Under the pieces are notes generated by a model. It made no database searches. It was not told where the DNA came from and saw nothing but the letters and a program-made list of their open reading frames with translations. The position numbers were made by a program, and so were the translations under genes. Positions 5,832-7,004 of a DNA stretch of 7,004 bases are shown here, piece after piece (positions within the stretch are counted from its first letter, which is position 1; the number at the start of each line of letters is the position of its first letter). Source of the DNA: Chloroflexota bacterium (lineage in GTDB: Bacteria; Chloroflexota; Ktedonobacteria; Ktedonobacterales; Ktedonobacteraceae); the NCBI GenBank assembly GCA_005881995.1, contig VBHV01000620.1:1-7004 (forward strand), read 5' to 3'.

Positions 5832-6980
5832 CTATGTGAGACTTTCCAGGTACGCTATCAATTGGGCAATCTCGGTGGGCGAAAGTTGCCGGATTACCAT
5901 ATCATTCTCGGGTTTGATCCCTCTTGGATCCTTCAACCACTGGTACAGACCGCATCCATCGGGATTCTTTATCGACGCATTCCCAGACGAGTCGGTAACT
6001 ACCTGGCAAGACTGTGGGCTCCACTCCAGTACTTCACCAGCGATGATACGACGGCTACCAAAGTGCGTCAGATTTGGCCCTACAAGCCCGGCTGCCTTTG
6101 GGTCGGTGTAGCTGTTCAGGTTCACCCCTACGATCCCGTGGCAGGCAAAACATCCGCCAGAACCGGTAAAGAGTTTCATACCCGCCACCGCGGCAGGATC
6201 GGTTGGCGTTTGCGCCGCCTTCTCCTGACCTGATAACCACGTCATATAGTCGCTCGTTTTCATGACAATCAGGTTGAAGCTCATGTGTGCATGATTCAGG
6301 CCGCAGTATTCGGTACATAATCCACGATAGGTGCCGGGAGTGTCCGCACGGAAGAGTTTGTCATTGTTATGGCCAGGCACCACGTCGGTTTTACCCATCA
6401 CTTGCGGCACCCAGAAGCTGTGAATGACATTGTCGGATTTGAGAAGGGTGTGAATCAGGGTGCCCTGGGGAACTACCAACTCATCGGCGGTGACGATTTG
6501 CGGGTTCGTGTTCGTGTAATCGAACTCCCACCACCATTGATGCCCCACCACCCGAATTTCAAGCTGGCCAATGGAACTATTATTGGAGATATTGCCCAGG
6601 TTGAACATAGTATAGATGGTAGCAACCAGTACCGCGAACAGGAACAGCGAAGGGCCAATCGTCCAGGCGATTTCTAACGTATTATTGCCGTGAACCTGCC
6701 TCGGCAAGGGCATATTTGGCCGCTCGCGGAAACGCACAATGGAATAGATGAGCAGACCCTCGACGATCACAAATACAATCGTTGCCACGATCAGGATAAA
6801 CCAGAACAGATTTGATTCCTGGTTAGCAACCGGGCCTTGTGGGTTCAAGATCGAGGGAGAGCTCTCACCACATGCTGCAAGAAGGATCGAGGACATAAGC
6901 ATCGCTGAAAGAACAATCCCCCAGCGTCTCATCCTTTGTCGTGGAAGTCTTTTAGAGAGCGGTATCCTCACTGTTCTCAC
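5832..6980 (-). CDS. ctaC: Cytochrome c oxidase subunit II with fused C-terminal cytochrome c (caa3 type), lipoprotein
   Basis: This 382-residue subunit (CoxB/CtaC) carries electrons from its heme c domain through CuA to subunit I. A basic N-terminus and hydrophobic stretch end in the lipobox LAAC with Cys37, predicting a lipid-anchored mature protein. Two membrane helices follow (about 59-82 and 107-127). The cupredoxin domain has QWWWEFDY (149-156), His187, and the CuA motif CTEYCGLNHAHM (Cys222, Glu224, Cys226, His230, Met233). The cytochrome c domain has CFACH (277-281) and a likely distal ligand Met361. A segment of about 25 residues between these two, containing Cys325 and Cys343, is longer than usual. 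The start is GTG 6980 with AGGA 9 nt upstream. ATG 6932 would give a cleaner signal peptide but lacks a spaced binding site. It is the first gene of the operon visible, and its promoter is at or beyond the right edge. Confidence 0.96.
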   Translation of the reverse strand: MRTVRIPLSKRLPRQRMRRWGIVLSAMLMSSILLAACGESSPSILNPQGPVANQESNLFWFILIVATIVFVIVEGLLIYSIVRFRERPNMPLPRQVHGNNTLEIAWTIGPSLFLFAVLVATIYTMFNLGNISNNSSIGQLEIRVVGHQWWWEFDYTNTNPQIVTADELVVPQGTLIHTLLKSDNVIHSFWVPQVMGKTDVVPGHNNDKLFRADTPGTYRGLCTEYCGLNHAHMSFNLIVMKTSDYMTWLSGQEKAAQTPTDPAAVAGMKLFTGSGGCFACHGIVGVNLNSYTDPKAAGLVGPNLTHFGSRRIIAGEVLEWSPQSCQVVTDSSGNASIKNPDGCGLYQWLKDPRGIKPENDMVIRQLSPTEIAQLIAYLESLT

Positions 6981-7004
6981 TTCTCACTTTCCTAAAAATA
7001 TTTG

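Noticed and set aside
5790..6233. Plus-strand open frame of 147 codons opposite subunit II
   Set aside because: It begins in the GC hairpin and runs antisense through the cytochrome c domain; nothing supports it as a gene.
1..7004. CRISPR array, tRNA, rRNA, transposase, phage or toxin-antitoxin genes
   Set aside because: No regularly spaced direct repeats, tRNA-like cloverleaf, rRNA sequence, transposase motifs or small paired toxin genes were seen on either strand.

Overview
The window looks like a chromosomal piece of a Gram-positive-type (single-membrane) soil bacterium, most likely Chloroflexota and plausibly class Ktedonobacteria. The clues are a Pro/Thr-linker membrane serine/threonine kinase with a small extracytoplasmic domain, a caa3-type oxidase whose subunit II is a predicted lipoprotein, frequent TTG/GTG starts with strong Shine-Dalgarno sites, and moderate GC. 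This placement is inference from style and family content, not from a marker gene.

Layout: (1) 1-1613, minus strand: a transmembrane serine/threonine protein kinase whose 3' end lies beyond the left edge. (2) 1770-2564, minus strand: a trehalose-6-phosphate phosphatase (otsB). The 156-bp gap between it and the kinase holds a candidate sigma70-type promoter for the kinase. (3) 2565-2639: a short divergent intergenic region with overlapping -10-like boxes. (4) 2640-3011, plus strand: a small DUF983 membrane protein with two CxxC knuckles. (5) 3013-3063: a perfect 19-bp inverted repeat between convergent genes, probably a bidirectional terminator. (6) 3081-6980, minus strand: a cytochrome c oxidase operon in transcription order subunit II (with fused cytochrome c), subunit I, small subunit IV-like protein, subunit III.

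The four oxidase genes would build one A1-type caa3 terminal oxidase. Subunit II takes electrons through its own heme c domain and passes them via CuA to heme a and the heme a3/CuB centre of subunit I. Subunit III and the small two-helix protein are accessory membrane subunits. The assembly genes (heme A synthesis, Sco, CtaG) are not in the window and may lie beyond the right edge.

Most content is ordinary core metabolism and signalling, and I see no convincing undescribed multi-gene system. The points worth a second look are extra cysteine pairs in oxidase subunits I and II on the predicted outer face, a GC-rich REP-like hairpin between subunit II and I genes, the kinase's unassigned extracytoplasmic domain, and two genes whose TTG start overlaps the ribosome binding site and should be moved downstream.
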